Origin: Akkermansiaceae bacterium
Lineage (GTDB): Bacteria; Verrucomicrobiota; Verrucomicrobiia; Verrucomicrobiales; Akkermansiaceae
DNA length: 37,444 bases
Direction of reading: 5' to 3'
NCBI GenBank assembly: GCA_026421245.1
Contig: JAPKDJ010000037.1
Span: 1-37,444, forward strand
The notes beneath the pieces are model-generated. The model ran no database searches. It worked only from the letters and a program-made list of their open reading frames with translations, and was not told the origin of the DNA. Positions 8,070 to 16,021 of the stretch are shown one piece after another; position 1 is the stretch's first letter; the number at the start of each line of letters is the position of its first letter. A program made the translations under genes and the position numbers.

Positions 8070-8420
8070 TCAAGAACAAGCACAACGCTCCCGCCCAGGT
8101 AATGCATGAAAAAACTTCAGCCTCAAAAAGGCCCAGTTTTGGCCTCTATCGCACGAATCATTGCAGGAAGAGCCAAAGACCGGGACGAGCATCACTCCAC
8201 CCGTGGTTTTGACGTCTGCCTCGATCTTGGTGGCATAAACCGACTCCATTTTGTTAAGTAAAAAAACGGTCGCCATGGCCTCTGTGGGCGTGGACGTCTG
8301 TCCCGTGATAAAAAATCACTCAGAAATCCCCCTCGGAGATGGCCGCGTCCTGGTTCTCGAAAATTCCTGACCCGCCCGAAGAAAGCCCAGAACAACCGCT
8401 ACCAAAATAATCCTTGGCAT
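8070..8420 (-). pseudogene. Possible decayed secreted protein gene (minus strand)
   Basis: A minus-strand frame starts at 8420 with MPRIILVAVVLGFLRAGQEF, a plausible signal peptide. It runs into one in-frame TGA (8316-8318), then stays open as FFITGQTS, AMATVFLLNK, and ESVYATKIEADVKTTGG to a stop at 8070. The middle part resembles carboxypeptidase-regulatory-like or transthyretin-like beta-sandwich proteins found in Verrucomicrobia, but the similarity is weak. The last about 40 codons have poor composition. It is read as a broken gene; it may equally be non-coding. Confidence 0.3.
8396..8419 (+). repeat. 24-bp imperfect direct repeat, copy 2
   Basis: Second copy of the repeat described at 6845-6868 (21 of 24 identical). 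On the minus strand it spans the start codon and first codons of the decayed gene ending at 8070. Confidence 0.4.
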
Positions 8421-8656
8421 GGCGCCAAGAAGAATTAAAGTTATAGGTAATGATTTTCTGTCTTGAAACAACCTGCGAATGTCGTCCGCGTCCTTTTTTG
8501 CCTGATTCTCCGTCTCACCGTTCCCGCGCTCAATCATCTCAGCTCAATTCTTGCCCTTCTTCCCCCCGCAACTCCCTTTCTCACATCTCCGGCCCCTTCA
8601 ACAACACTTTCCAGCAGTCCACCCAAAAACCAAATTCCTAGCAGTAGTTAATACCC
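8421..8656. other. Leader region of the AT-rich orphan gene
   Basis: The stretch holds a 62-codon plus-strand frame (8463-8651) ending in SPPKNQIPSSS, whose last residues are encoded within the 39-bp direct repeat. The same peptide ending (SPPKKQIPSS) is encoded by the second repeat copy at 10.25 kb. The frame is Pro/Ser-rich and not recognised. No clear promoter is seen. Confidence 0.3.
8607..8645 (+). repeat. 39-bp direct repeat, left copy (possible attachment or target site)
   Basis: This copy is 36 of 39 identical to 10242-10280, differing only at positions 2, 8 and 24. The two copies bracket the AT-rich gene at 8657-9976 in direct orientation, 1,635 bp apart. The left copy ends 11 bp before the ATG. 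Its core reads CAGTCCACCCAAAAA followed by CAAATTCCTAGCAGT. Confidence 0.8.
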
Positions 8657-9976
8657 ATGAAAACGAAAAGAGAGAGATTGAGAAACGCAAGTGTAGCTGC
8701 TGTCAGCATTTTGGCTTTTAGTTCCGTGAGCTTTGCGGAAGTGACTATTGCTGAGAGTATTGCTAATAACTATCAAGCTGAATATAAGAAGTTGAAACCA
8801 GAAGTAGAACTTCTCGAATCCAAGCTTAGAGGTTTAAAGGCGCTGGCCGAGTCAAATCCAAAGGCTGTCGATGCTCAATTTGTTTCGATCCAAACTGAAG
8901 CAGAGTTTAAATTAAAAGCGATTCAACCTCGTTTGAAGTACTTGGCCCTTGCGAATTCCCATTTGCTCAAAGCAGACAATGCCAGTGCAACGGTAAAAAA
9001 TGGCGCCACACTTAAGTCTGCATTTTCTACATTAAATGTAGCCAGACTTTCTGCTGAGAATCAAGTTGCTCAGAGCAAAACTAATCAGAATACCGTCATC
9101 ACCACTGCGGTTTCTGAAAAGCCCGCTCCAAAAGCAAAAGACATCAGCAAAGACGTTGAAGAGCTATTATTGAGTCTTTCAGGTTATTTAAAAGACCATG
9201 AGTCTAAAATGAACCGGCTGAGATCTTCAGTCGCTTCTGAGCTGGGTATAAAATTTGAGGATGGCGATAAGGATGATCCCGTTACTCAGCGCCAGGCCGA
9301 TCTGGTTGCTTTGATTGCCTACGGTAACTATTTCAACCCAAAGGGTGAGTCAGTTCTCTCGGCGAGTATTTTCGGAGTGGCCTACGGAGCAGTTAGAAAA
9401 GAAGGCTTCATCGTTGAATCAGACAAAATCAGTGAAAAAGGCCAAGCGGTCTTCCTTTCACCTGTCAAATCAGTTTGGGGGGATTCCAAATTGAAGGTCG
9501 GGAAATGGGGAAGCAGCACAATAAGAAGTATTACCCAAAAGGTAATCAACGAGGCCTCTTTGGTCTACTCATTTGATGGTTCAAAAGATTGGGAGGAGTT
9601 GACTTCAGATCGAAAAATAATCGGAGTTCTGAATGAAATCTCAGCCCTGATTGAACAGAATGAAAACTTAAAGGGCTTAGATAAAACTGCTCTGGAGGCT
9701 TGGAGCCAAAAAGTTGCTGAATCTAAATATGTAGATGGAGATATTCAATCTTTGGACGGGCAAGCTTTGCAGGCAAAGATTTTACTGGCTCATCAGAAAT
9801 CATTATTTGAAGGTGTTGCATCAGCAAATGAGTATTTCACCTCGCTGAAAATCATTGTAGATGCCAATGCCGAAGCAAAAGTGAACTTGTTTTCCTTAGC
9901 ATCTAACGCCACCAAATTATCAGACGCGGCTCGTGCAGTCGGACGCGCTAAAATGCTGACTGGTAAATTGAAGTGA
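8657..9976 (+). CDS. Secreted orphan protein on an AT-rich insert
   Basis: The 439-residue product has a clear Sec signal peptide (MKTKRERLRNASVAAVSILAFSSVSFA, cleavage before EVTIAE). Beyond that no family is recognised. Residues about 30-130 and 155-200 are helical with regular Lys/Glu/Leu/Ala spacing, suggesting coiled coil. A central segment (about 210-300) has glycine and aromatic residues (ALIAYGNYFNPKG, FGVAYGAVRKEG), and the C-terminal third is again helical. Codon use is strongly A/T-ending (AAA, GAA, TTA, TCT, ATT), unlike every neighbour, and no similar protein is in the window. Together with the direct repeats on both sides and a private terminator, this points to horizontal acquisition as a single-gene unit. 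The function is unknown. Confidence 0.8.
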   Translation: MKTKRERLRNASVAAVSILAFSSVSFAEVTIAESIANNYQAEYKKLKPEVELLESKLRGLKALAESNPKAVDAQFVSIQTEAEFKLKAIQPRLKYLALANSHLLKADNASATVKNGATLKSAFSTLNVARLSAENQVAQSKTNQNTVITTAVSEKPAPKAKDISKDVEELLLSLSGYLKDHESKMNRLRSSVASELGIKFEDGDKDDPVTQRQADLVALIAYGNYFNPKGESVLSASIFGVAYGAVRKEGFIVESDKISEKGQAVFLSPVKSVWGDSKLKVGKWGSSTIRSITQKVINEASLVYSFDGSKDWEELTSDRKIIGVLNEISALIEQNENLKGLDKTALEAWSQKVAESKYVDGDIQSLDGQALQAKILLAHQKSLFEGVASANEYFTSLKIIVDANAEAKVNLFSLASNATKLSDAARAVGRAKMLTGKLK

Positions 9977-10002
9977 GTTAAATAATCTTTTTTTAAATTA
10001 GG

Positions 10003-10046
10003 AACCCCCTTCTTTTCCCTTAGATGGAACGAGAGCGGGGTTTTTT
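10003..10046 (+). terminator. Terminator of the AT-rich orphan gene
   Basis: AACCCC (10003-10008) can pair with GGGGTT (10037-10042), and the stem is followed directly by a run of T residues to 10046. The loop is long (28 nt), so it is weaker than a canonical intrinsic terminator. It lies 27 bp after the stop codon. Confidence 0.5.
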
Positions 10047-10100
10047 ATGATCTGTGGCTTGCTTACCATTGAAGCAGTCTGTGCCTGAGCGATGCAATCG

Positions 10101-10118
10101 GCCAATTCGATAATTGGC
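10101..10118. other. Perfect 7-bp inverted repeat
   Basis: GCCAATT and AATTGGC surround the 4-nt loop CGAT. There is no T-tract. It may be an operator or an RNA hairpin between the orphan gene's terminator and the CotH gene; the function is unknown. Confidence 0.4.
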
Positions 10119-10222
10119 TGTCCTGGTTGATTAGTATCAACGAGCATTCGTGAGCCACTATTCCCAAAAGCGGGAGAGCATGAATATTATATTTCTTCAT
10201 CACGAGTGATCACCGCACTCTT

Positions 10223-10245
10223 CTTTCTCCCCTCTCCGATCCCTT
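10223..10245 (+). repeat. 23-bp exact direct repeat, copy 2
   Basis: Identical to 5779-5801. It immediately precedes and overlaps by 4 bp the right copy of the 39-bp repeat at 10242-10280. Confidence 0.5.
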
Positions 10246-10280
10246 CCAACAGTCCACCCAAAAAGCAAATTCCTAGCAGT
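10242..10280 (+). repeat. 39-bp direct repeat, right copy
   Basis: Right partner of the repeat at 8607-8645 (36 of 39 identical). It lies just upstream of the CotH gene. In one frame both copies encode the same short C-terminal peptide, followed by a stop, so the repeated element may be the 3' end of a coding sequence, a common site for integration. Confidence 0.8.
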
Positions 10281-10295
10281 CAGTGAGGGGGTCGT

Positions 10296-12893
10296 ATGCT
10301 ATGGTGCGAAATGCCCCCAAAACTCTTTTCCATCGCAGGTCTCGCGATTCCCCTCACCTGCGCTACAGCAGAGATCCGGATCTTTGATTTTGAAATCTCC
10401 CGAGATCGGCAAGTTACGATCAGGCTGGAGCCGGATCAGGCAGTAAACCATTACCAACTGGAGTACCTCGCGAATACGAATCCGCCGGTGTGGCTGGAGG
10501 ATGCGCGGGCCATGGTCGAAGCAGACGGCGACCTCGTCCAAGCCCACACGAGACTTCCGGAAAAATCGGAGGCCCGCTACTTCCGAGTGGTCGGCCTGGA
10601 GTCGAAGACGACCTCGCCACTACAGTTGAGCGAGATCGTCTCGGACAATGTCAGTGGCCCTCAAGCAGCCGACAAGTCCCAGCCGGATTGGATCGAGCTT
10701 GTGAATACTTCAGGTCAACCGATCGCGATCGGCGGGTATGGATTGGGCGACGATCCAGACAATCTTTTTAAGACGATGCTCTCAGACCAAATGCTTGGTG
10801 CCGGGGCACGGCTCCTCCTGCTCTTGGAGGACTTCGGGATCGACGCGACCGGCGAGACGGTTTACTTCACGGCTCCGGACGGTTCCATTTTGGAATCAGT
10901 GAAAGTACCGCCGCTTGATGCAGACGAATCGCTAGCCAGACGAGGCGATGACTGGTTCGTCATGGATGACAAAGACACGACCCCGGGCGAACCGAACAAA
11001 AACGCCGGTGATCTCTACATCTCACCACCGCGATTTTCGATTCGGGGCGGGCGCTATTCGGATCCGCTAACGGTTCGGCTTGCCTCCGAACACACGGTTC
11101 GCTTTACGATGGATGGTTCTGAGCCGGACGAAACATCGCCAGTTTACGAGCAACCTTTCGAAGTAGACGGCACGGTGGCGATCCGCGCTCGGAGCTTCGA
11201 TACCGAGGGAAACACTTCGCCCCTAAACACGCAGACCTATCTCGTCGGCCTAAACCATTCCCTGCCTGTGGTAGCAATGACTGCGCCGCCGGAAAACTTT
11301 GAGTTTCACAAGGGTTTCCTCTACGGCATGGGCAGCGTGCTTTCGTCATCGGGAACGTTTCGCACCAACAATTCGTATCCGTATTCTTCATCGAATGCCT
11401 GGAAGAACCGCGAAGTGGAGACAAACTTAGAACTGATTGAACCCGACGGAAAGCGTGGGTTCAATTTGGTGGCTGGCATCAAGATTTTCGGCGGCTGGGG
11501 CTCGCGCGGCTATCCCCAAAAGTCGTTCGCCGTGTTCGCACGGCGCAAGTACGGCTTCGGAAAGATTCGCTACCAGCTCTTTCCCGACATCGATATCCAC
11601 GACTTCGAGACGTTCGTTCTTCGCCAGTCAGGGAACGATAACCAAAGCACTCACCTGACCTATCCGCGATCTGAAATCCAGGAATTTGGCCCGGCAAAAT
11701 CGTATGGCAGCTACTTCGTGAATGGCAACTTCACCCTTTTTAGGGATGCCATGCTCGGCAGTCTCGGAAAAGAAATCGGGCTGGACACACAAGGTTATCG
11801 CCCTGCGGTCGTCTACATCAACGGCAAGTACTGGGGAATCTACAATATCCGCGAGAAGCTGAATGAGCACTACGTCGAATCCCACTTCGGCGTGCCCAAC
11901 AATAGAGTCGACGTCATCGAGGGCTATGGATCCGTAAACTCCGGTTCGGGTTCGGGCTACTCCATGATGCGCAGTCTGGTAAACCGCACGAACACCGAGG
12001 AGGAATACCGCGAGGTTGAAGAAACGTATTTGGATATCGACAATTTTATAGACTACTACCTCAGCGTTATTTTCTTCCAGAATTTCGATATTGGGAACAT
12101 CAAGTGCTGGCGTTCTCGACAAGAAGGCGACGATGGAAGGTTCCGTTGGCTTCTCTACGATCAGGACTACGGCTTCAATCTTTGGCCCGAAGAGGTTTAC
12201 CAACCAGCAATGAAGCGAGACTTCGCTGACTACGACAACATGTTTGATTTCTACACGAACACAAGAGGATCAGGCTGGCCGAACGGCTCGGATCGGACGC
12301 TTCTGCTGCGTAAAATGCTTAGCGTGGAAGAATTTGAGACGCGATTCATTCTGCGATGCGCGGATCTGCTCAACAGCACCTTTCACGATGATCACGTCAC
12401 GTCACGCATCGAAGAGATGGCTGCCGTCATTCGCCCCGAGATTCCAGCGCACCTTGAACGTTGGAGCTTTGCGTCGGTCGAAGCTCGCGGTTTCGGTGCG
12501 CCGCACAAGAGGGAAGACGCCCCGCTCGATCTGGCCCATTGGGAGAGCCACGTCCAGTCGATGATCGTTTTCGCAAAAGCCCGTCCCCGCAATTTGCGCC
12601 AAGACCTCATCGATCATTTCAAACTTGAGAACGGACTCGCCAAGGTAACTGTCAAACCGACAAATTTCGGGTCGGTGCAAGTGAACACGCTAACTCCTCC
12701 GACAGAGAGCTCGTCCTGGGAGGGCACTTACTTCACCGACTACCCTCCACCGATTACGGCACTTCCCCAACCAGGATATCGTTTCGTTGAGTGGGCGGGA
12801 AATGTCGCCGACTCCAGCGCCATCACAACGATACCCGTGCTAGAAAACGCTGGAACAGCGACCATCGAAGCGCGCTTTGAACCGATTGAGTAA
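10296..12893 (+). CDS. Secreted CotH-kinase-like protein with lamin-tail and chitobiase-type domains
   Basis: The 865-residue product begins with a signal peptide (to about TCATA). The ATG at 10296 has GAGGGGG upstream; an alternative ATG at 10311 also keeps the signal. Domains in order are an N-terminal beta domain, a lamin-tail domain (about 105-235, with LQLSEIVSDN and PDWIELVNTSGQPIAIGGYGLGD), a chitobiase/FN3-like C-terminal domain (about 245-315, VRFTMDGSEPDETSPVYEQP), and a CotH kinase-like domain (about 325-760, VVYINGKYWGIYNIREKLNE and RWLLYDQDYGF). A C-terminal bacterial repeat domain (about 785-863, GYRFVEWAGN) closes it. CotH of Bacillus phosphorylates spore-coat proteins. PVC homologues with this architecture are secreted and their targets are unknown. 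Confidence 0.88.
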   Translation: MLWCEMPPKLFSIAGLAIPLTCATAEIRIFDFEISRDRQVTIRLEPDQAVNHYQLEYLANTNPPVWLEDARAMVEADGDLVQAHTRLPEKSEARYFRVVGLESKTTSPLQLSEIVSDNVSGPQAADKSQPDWIELVNTSGQPIAIGGYGLGDDPDNLFKTMLSDQMLGAGARLLLLLEDFGIDATGETVYFTAPDGSILESVKVPPLDADESLARRGDDWFVMDDKDTTPGEPNKNAGDLYISPPRFSIRGGRYSDPLTVRLASEHTVRFTMDGSEPDETSPVYEQPFEVDGTVAIRARSFDTEGNTSPLNTQTYLVGLNHSLPVVAMTAPPENFEFHKGFLYGMGSVLSSSGTFRTNNSYPYSSSNAWKNREVETNLELIEPDGKRGFNLVAGIKIFGGWGSRGYPQKSFAVFARRKYGFGKIRYQLFPDIDIHDFETFVLRQSGNDNQSTHLTYPRSEIQEFGPAKSYGSYFVNGNFTLFRDAMLGSLGKEIGLDTQGYRPAVVYINGKYWGIYNIREKLNEHYVESHFGVPNNRVDVIEGYGSVNSGSGSGYSMMRSLVNRTNTEEEYREVEETYLDIDNFIDYYLSVIFFQNFDIGNIKCWRSRQEGDDGRFRWLLYDQDYGFNLWPEEVYQPAMKRDFADYDNMFDFYTNTRGSGWPNGSDRTLLLRKMLSVEEFETRFILRCADLLNSTFHDDHVTSRIEEMAAVIRPEIPAHLERWSFASVEARGFGAPHKREDAPLDLAHWESHVQSMIVFAKARPRNLRQDLIDHFKLENGLAKVTVKPTNFGSVQVNTLTPPTESSSWEGTYFTDYPPPITALPQPGYRFVEWAGNVADSSAITTIPVLENAGTATIEARFEPIE

Positions 12894-13017
12894 AGAGTTA
12901 CTCCCGTGCTCTTTTGCGGCGTCCGGGCGCTTGCCTGGAAGGCCCGGAGTTTGCTTTGTCATCGCCAGGGAACCTGAAGCGGCAATCATTAGGGACCCAC
13001 GCGCAACGTGTAATCTT

Positions 13018-13146
13018 GTCGTGCCCTGCCGTCCACATATCAAAACCGTCGAGCAGCTTGTCACTACCGGAAAAAATTCCCGCCGCCGCAAACATAGGCA
13101 ATAGATCGAGTGCTGAAACGAGTTGCTCTGTTTTCGATCCGTCAGG
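13018..13146 (-). pseudogene. Remnant of a sulfatase gene
   Basis: On the minus strand this stretch encodes GSKTEQLVSALDLLPMFAAA followed by GIFSGSDKLLDGFDMW. That is the conserved DLLPT-type block and the 'DG-D-W' segment that sits before the C-terminal subdomain of formylglycine-dependent sulfatases. The surrounding frame is short and lacks the catalytic CxPxR region and all other sulfatase sequence. The fragment abuts and slightly overlaps the 3' end of the pRiA4b ORF-3 gene in another frame, so that gene probably landed in or next to a dying sulfatase. Confidence 0.6.
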
Positions 13147-13924
13147 ACAATCTCCGGGCCACCGCCGCGGGATCACGAAAGGTCACCTTGGAAAAATCCG
13201 GTTTCCCTTCCTGGAATTCGCGCAGGATTTCCGATTCGTAATTTTCACAAAGAGGATGGTTGCCTTTGAGGAAATTCAGGAATCCCAGGATGCCGCCGCA
13301 GCCCTCGGGCGGGCCGTGGCCTTCGCCATCGTGCAGGTGGGGCGAGAGTTCGTTGGAGGTTCCATGTGTCCCGGACGGCACGAAGTCCTCGATGACGATA
13401 CGATGCTGCCAATTGTCGTCGAAATCGTAGAGGTAGCGGAACTCGCTAACGTTCTCGCGGAAGAGATCGACGATCCGGTTTTCAATCTCACAGTAGTCAT
13501 TGCCCGCCTCCTCATCCCCGCCCACGCTAAAGGTGAGTTCGCGGCAGCCATCCTCCCAGACTTCGAATCGATGCTGGTGCGAGTCTTCCCAGCCAAAGGC
13601 ATCCTGCAGGGCACAGTGGAGGTGGAAGTAGGCACAGTCGGCAGGAAGGCTAAGGCGGCGCCACACGAGAGGCCTGGTCCCGGGGAGTTCGATGCGGAAG
13701 ATGAAACGCGCGGGACTTGTGAGAGTCAGGCCTTCGAGTTCCTCTTCTTCCTCTTTGATCATAGTATCGAGCGATCCCCCCGTGGTCATCTTTTCAGAAA
13801 AGTCCCGAATCAATTCGGCTCCACCCGGGATCGCCATGACCTTCGCCATGAAGGCCTCGATTTGTTCCTCACTGGAACCCTCGCCGGGCATATTCTGAAG
13901 AAGGTCGTCGAGCGCATCGGTCAT
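13142..13924 (-). CDS. Plasmid pRiA4b ORF-3 family protein
   Basis: The 260-residue product has an acidic helical N-terminal extension (about 1-70, ending in EEEEELEGL) followed by a pRiA4b ORF-3-like domain (about 75-225). Family hallmarks visible are FIFRIELPGTRPLVWRRLSL, FHLHCALQDAFGWEDSHQHRF, FRYLYDFDDNWQHRIVIED, and the C-terminal PPEGCGGILGFLNFL block. The domain is also called IS1096 TnpR-like and is frequently associated with mobile DNA, but its biochemical role is unknown. It is a lone gene with no partner. A sulfatase scrap directly downstream suggests it is a newcomer. Confidence 0.9.
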   Translation of the reverse strand: MTDALDDLLQNMPGEGSSEEQIEAFMAKVMAIPGGAELIRDFSEKMTTGGSLDTMIKEEEEELEGLTLTSPARFIFRIELPGTRPLVWRRLSLPADCAYFHLHCALQDAFGWEDSHQHRFEVWEDGCRELTFSVGGDEEAGNDYCEIENRIVDLFRENVSEFRYLYDFDDNWQHRIVIEDFVPSGTHGTSNELSPHLHDGEGHGPPEGCGGILGFLNFLKGNHPLCENYESEILREFQEGKPDFSKVTFRDPAAVARRLS

Positions 13925-14130
13925 GGGGAGAACTATAGAGGAAGGGAACGCCGAAGGTCGAACGCCCAGTTTTGAATACTGGGTTGTCGAGGGGGGGGCA
14001 CGCGGGGCAGCGGAGTTTTTTAAGGCGGCTTTGTTGAGGGCTCGTTCACGCGGAGACGCGGAGGTTTTTTGGGATTTGAACGTTCGCCGTTGAAAGTTGA
14101 GTGTTCCAAGTCTGAAAGGCTCCCCTTTGA

Positions 14131-14856
14131 ATGATTGGAATTCTTCAAAATGACGGCTATGGCTCGGTCGTGCATGGTCATTTCAAGGAAGTGGTCCGCC
14201 TCGGATGGGGTGGGGCAAAATCAAATCTCCTGCCCGGAGCGGTGCTCTGGGTGCTGGGTATCATCCTCGTGATCTCCTACTATCAGGTTCAGGCGGTTGA
14301 AGAGATGCTTGACCGCCTCGGAGAATTCAAATTAGCCTCCTCGCCCTGGTTCGGAATCATTTCAACCGCGCTCTTTGGAAGCCTAATTCCTTGGATTGTC
14401 CAGGCGGTGTTTTTGAAGGGAGCTGACAAACAGCCCTTTCGGCACGTGCCCTGGCTCCTCCTCTTCTGGGGGATTCACGGATGGCAGGTGGACTGGCTCT
14501 ACCGGATTCAGGCAGGGCTTTTTGGGAACGGGATCGACTTCATGACCATTCTGAAAAAGACGCTGGTGGATGAATTTGTCTGGGTTCCCTTTCTTGCGGT
14601 GTGGCAATTGGTGCTGGGATACTTGTTAATCGAGAAGAAGGGCTCCTTGTTGGAATTTCGGGCGGCCTTGAAAAAAAAGCCCTTTTTAGACCGGGCCATT
14701 CCCCTGATGATTGCGAACTGGGTGGTGTGGATTCCAGCAGTCTCGCTGATTTACCTCTTTCCCCTCCCCCTGCAACTCCCCCTCATGAATATCATCCTGG
14801 CGCTGTGGTGCCTGATCCTCACGTTCTTTGCGAAAAATGTGGAGGCCACAGAATGA
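14131..14856 (+). CDS. Multi-pass membrane protein, Mpv17/PMP22-like
   Basis: The 241-residue product has five to six hydrophobic segments (about 33-53, 72-92, 105-120, 145-168, 190-235). The C-terminal half, with aromatic-rich pattern EFVWVPFLAVWQLVLGYLL and NWVVWIPAVSLIYLFPLPLQ, resembles the Mpv17/PMP22 membrane-protein fold, where W-x-P and R/N-F-x-x-VP motifs recur. The match is by pattern only. No catalytic residues are expected; Mpv17 proteins form small channels. It stands alone between the pRiA4b-type gene and the glucanase. Confidence 0.6.
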   Translation: MIGILQNDGYGSVVHGHFKEVVRLGWGGAKSNLLPGAVLWVLGIILVISYYQVQAVEEMLDRLGEFKLASSPWFGIISTALFGSLIPWIVQAVFLKGADKQPFRHVPWLLLFWGIHGWQVDWLYRIQAGLFGNGIDFMTILKKTLVDEFVWVPFLAVWQLVLGYLLIEKKGSLLEFRAALKKKPFLDRAIPLMIANWVVWIPAVSLIYLFPLPLQLPLMNIILALWCLILTFFAKNVEATE

Positions 14857-15010
14857 GCGGAAGAGAGCAGAGCTTGATTGATTGAGTGAGAGCTCACGCG
14901 GGCAGCAGAGCCGCGGAGGGTGGGTTAGAATGAGAAACCTCCAGAAGTGCAATTTTGTGTAATTTAATTATTGGTCGATGCGTTCTCTTTTACGACGCTA
15001 CTCTCAGCTC

Positions 15011-16018
15011 ATGAAAATTCTCCTCGCGCTTCTTCCACTCCCTCTCCTCGGTCAGATCGCTCTGAAACCCGAGCCGGCCTCAATTCTGACTTTTCCCACG
15101 AAGGAGGGCGCTTTTTATCAAGTGGAAGCGCAGGATGGTGAAACTTGGAAAGCGCTCGGTGAGCCCGTGAAAGGAACGGGCGAAAAAGTGATCCGGACTT
15201 TGCCGGTGGCACCGGATTCGAAATTCCGTCTCACGCCCCTGAGCCAACAGTGGGTGACCGTTTGGAAAGATGATTTCAAGGGGAATTCGATTGACCGGTC
15301 CAAGTGGTCCAACGAGGTCAATGGCTACGGCGGCGGGAACAATGAGCTGCAATATTATTCGGAGGCCCCCAAATACGCCTTCGTGAAAGACGGGAACCTG
15401 AATATCTCGGTTTATCGGGACGCCCACACCACTTCGGACGGCAAGACCCAACCCTACTCCTCAGCCCGGCTCCGTACGAGGTATCGTGGCGAGTGGACCT
15501 ACGGACGCATCGAGATCCGCGCCAAGCTACCTTCGGGCGAAGGGATTTGGCCGGCCCTCTGGATGCTGCCCACCAATTCACCCTATGGTGGCTGGGCATC
15601 CGGGGGGGAGATTGACATCGTCGAATCCAAAGGATCGGCGGTCAATAAGACCATCGGAACACTCCACTTCGGAGACAATTGGCCAAAAAATACCTACAAA
15701 GGTGGAGAGACCAAATTCTCCGGGAAAAATGCCGCCGAGGACTTTCACACCTACATCGTGGAATGGAAGAAGGATGAGATCAGCTGGTTCCTCAACGGCA
15801 AAAAATGGCAGACCATCAAAAAAGAGGATTGGTTCAGTGCCACCGCCAAAAAAAGCGACACCGCGCCATTTGATTCACCGTTCCATCTCATTTTCAATGT
15901 CGCCGTGGGCGGACACTTTTTTGGAGGAACCAAACAGGATCCGAAAAACCTCCCTGATTCGGCCTTTCCACAGACCCTGCAGATCGACTACGTGAAGGTT
16001 TTGCAATGGGCCGAGTGA
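15011..16018 (+). CDS. Secreted glycoside hydrolase family 16 (laminarinase-like beta-glucanase)
   Basis: The start at 15011 was chosen over 14978 because it begins a clean signal peptide (MKILLALLPLPLLGQ). In the 335-residue product a short beta-rich N-terminal segment (about 20-80) precedes a GH16 jelly roll (about 85-335). The catalytic signature is Glu200-Ile-Asp202-Ile-Val-Glu205 (GGEIDIVES): Glu200 nucleophile, Glu205 acid/base. Other GH16 marks are WSNEVNGYGGGNNELQYY, RYRGEWTYGRIEIRAKLPSG, GIWPALWMLP, and FHLIFNVAVGGHF. The absence of the extra beta-bulge-type ExDxE and presence of ExDxxE favour laminarinase (beta-1,3-glucan) specificity. It is a single gene, convergent with the carbonic anhydrase gene 3 bp away. 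Confidence 0.93.
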   Translation: MKILLALLPLPLLGQIALKPEPASILTFPTKEGAFYQVEAQDGETWKALGEPVKGTGEKVIRTLPVAPDSKFRLTPLSQQWVTVWKDDFKGNSIDRSKWSNEVNGYGGGNNELQYYSEAPKYAFVKDGNLNISVYRDAHTTSDGKTQPYSSARLRTRYRGEWTYGRIEIRAKLPSGEGIWPALWMLPTNSPYGGWASGGEIDIVESKGSAVNKTIGTLHFGDNWPKNTYKGGETKFSGKNAAEDFHTYIVEWKKDEISWFLNGKKWQTIKKEDWFSATAKKSDTAPFDSPFHLIFNVAVGGHFFGGTKQDPKNLPDSAFPQTLQIDYVKVLQWAE

Positions 16019-16021
16019 GAC

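Larger units (their letters stand above)
10047..10295. other. Spacer between the orphan gene and CotH
   Basis: No gene is seen. The spacer contains the inverted repeat at 10101-10118, the 23-bp repeat copy at 10223-10245 and the right 39-bp repeat. A GAGGGGG motif at 10285-10291 lies a few bases before the CotH start and may be its Shine-Dalgarno. Confidence 0.4.

Noticed and set aside
8316..8318. Second in-frame TGA considered as a possible selenocysteine codon
   Set aside because: No redox motif surrounds it and the reading frame around it is of poor quality; decay is the simpler explanation.
12914..13975. 353-codon plus-strand frame opposite the pRiA4b ORF-3 gene
   Set aside because: The minus strand encodes a recognisable family over the same interval; the plus frame is an antisense shadow.
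13991..13998. Run of eight G residues and nearby ACGCGGAGACGCGGAG motif
   Set aside because: Probably ordinary intergenic low-complexity sequence; no structure or gene could be tied to it.
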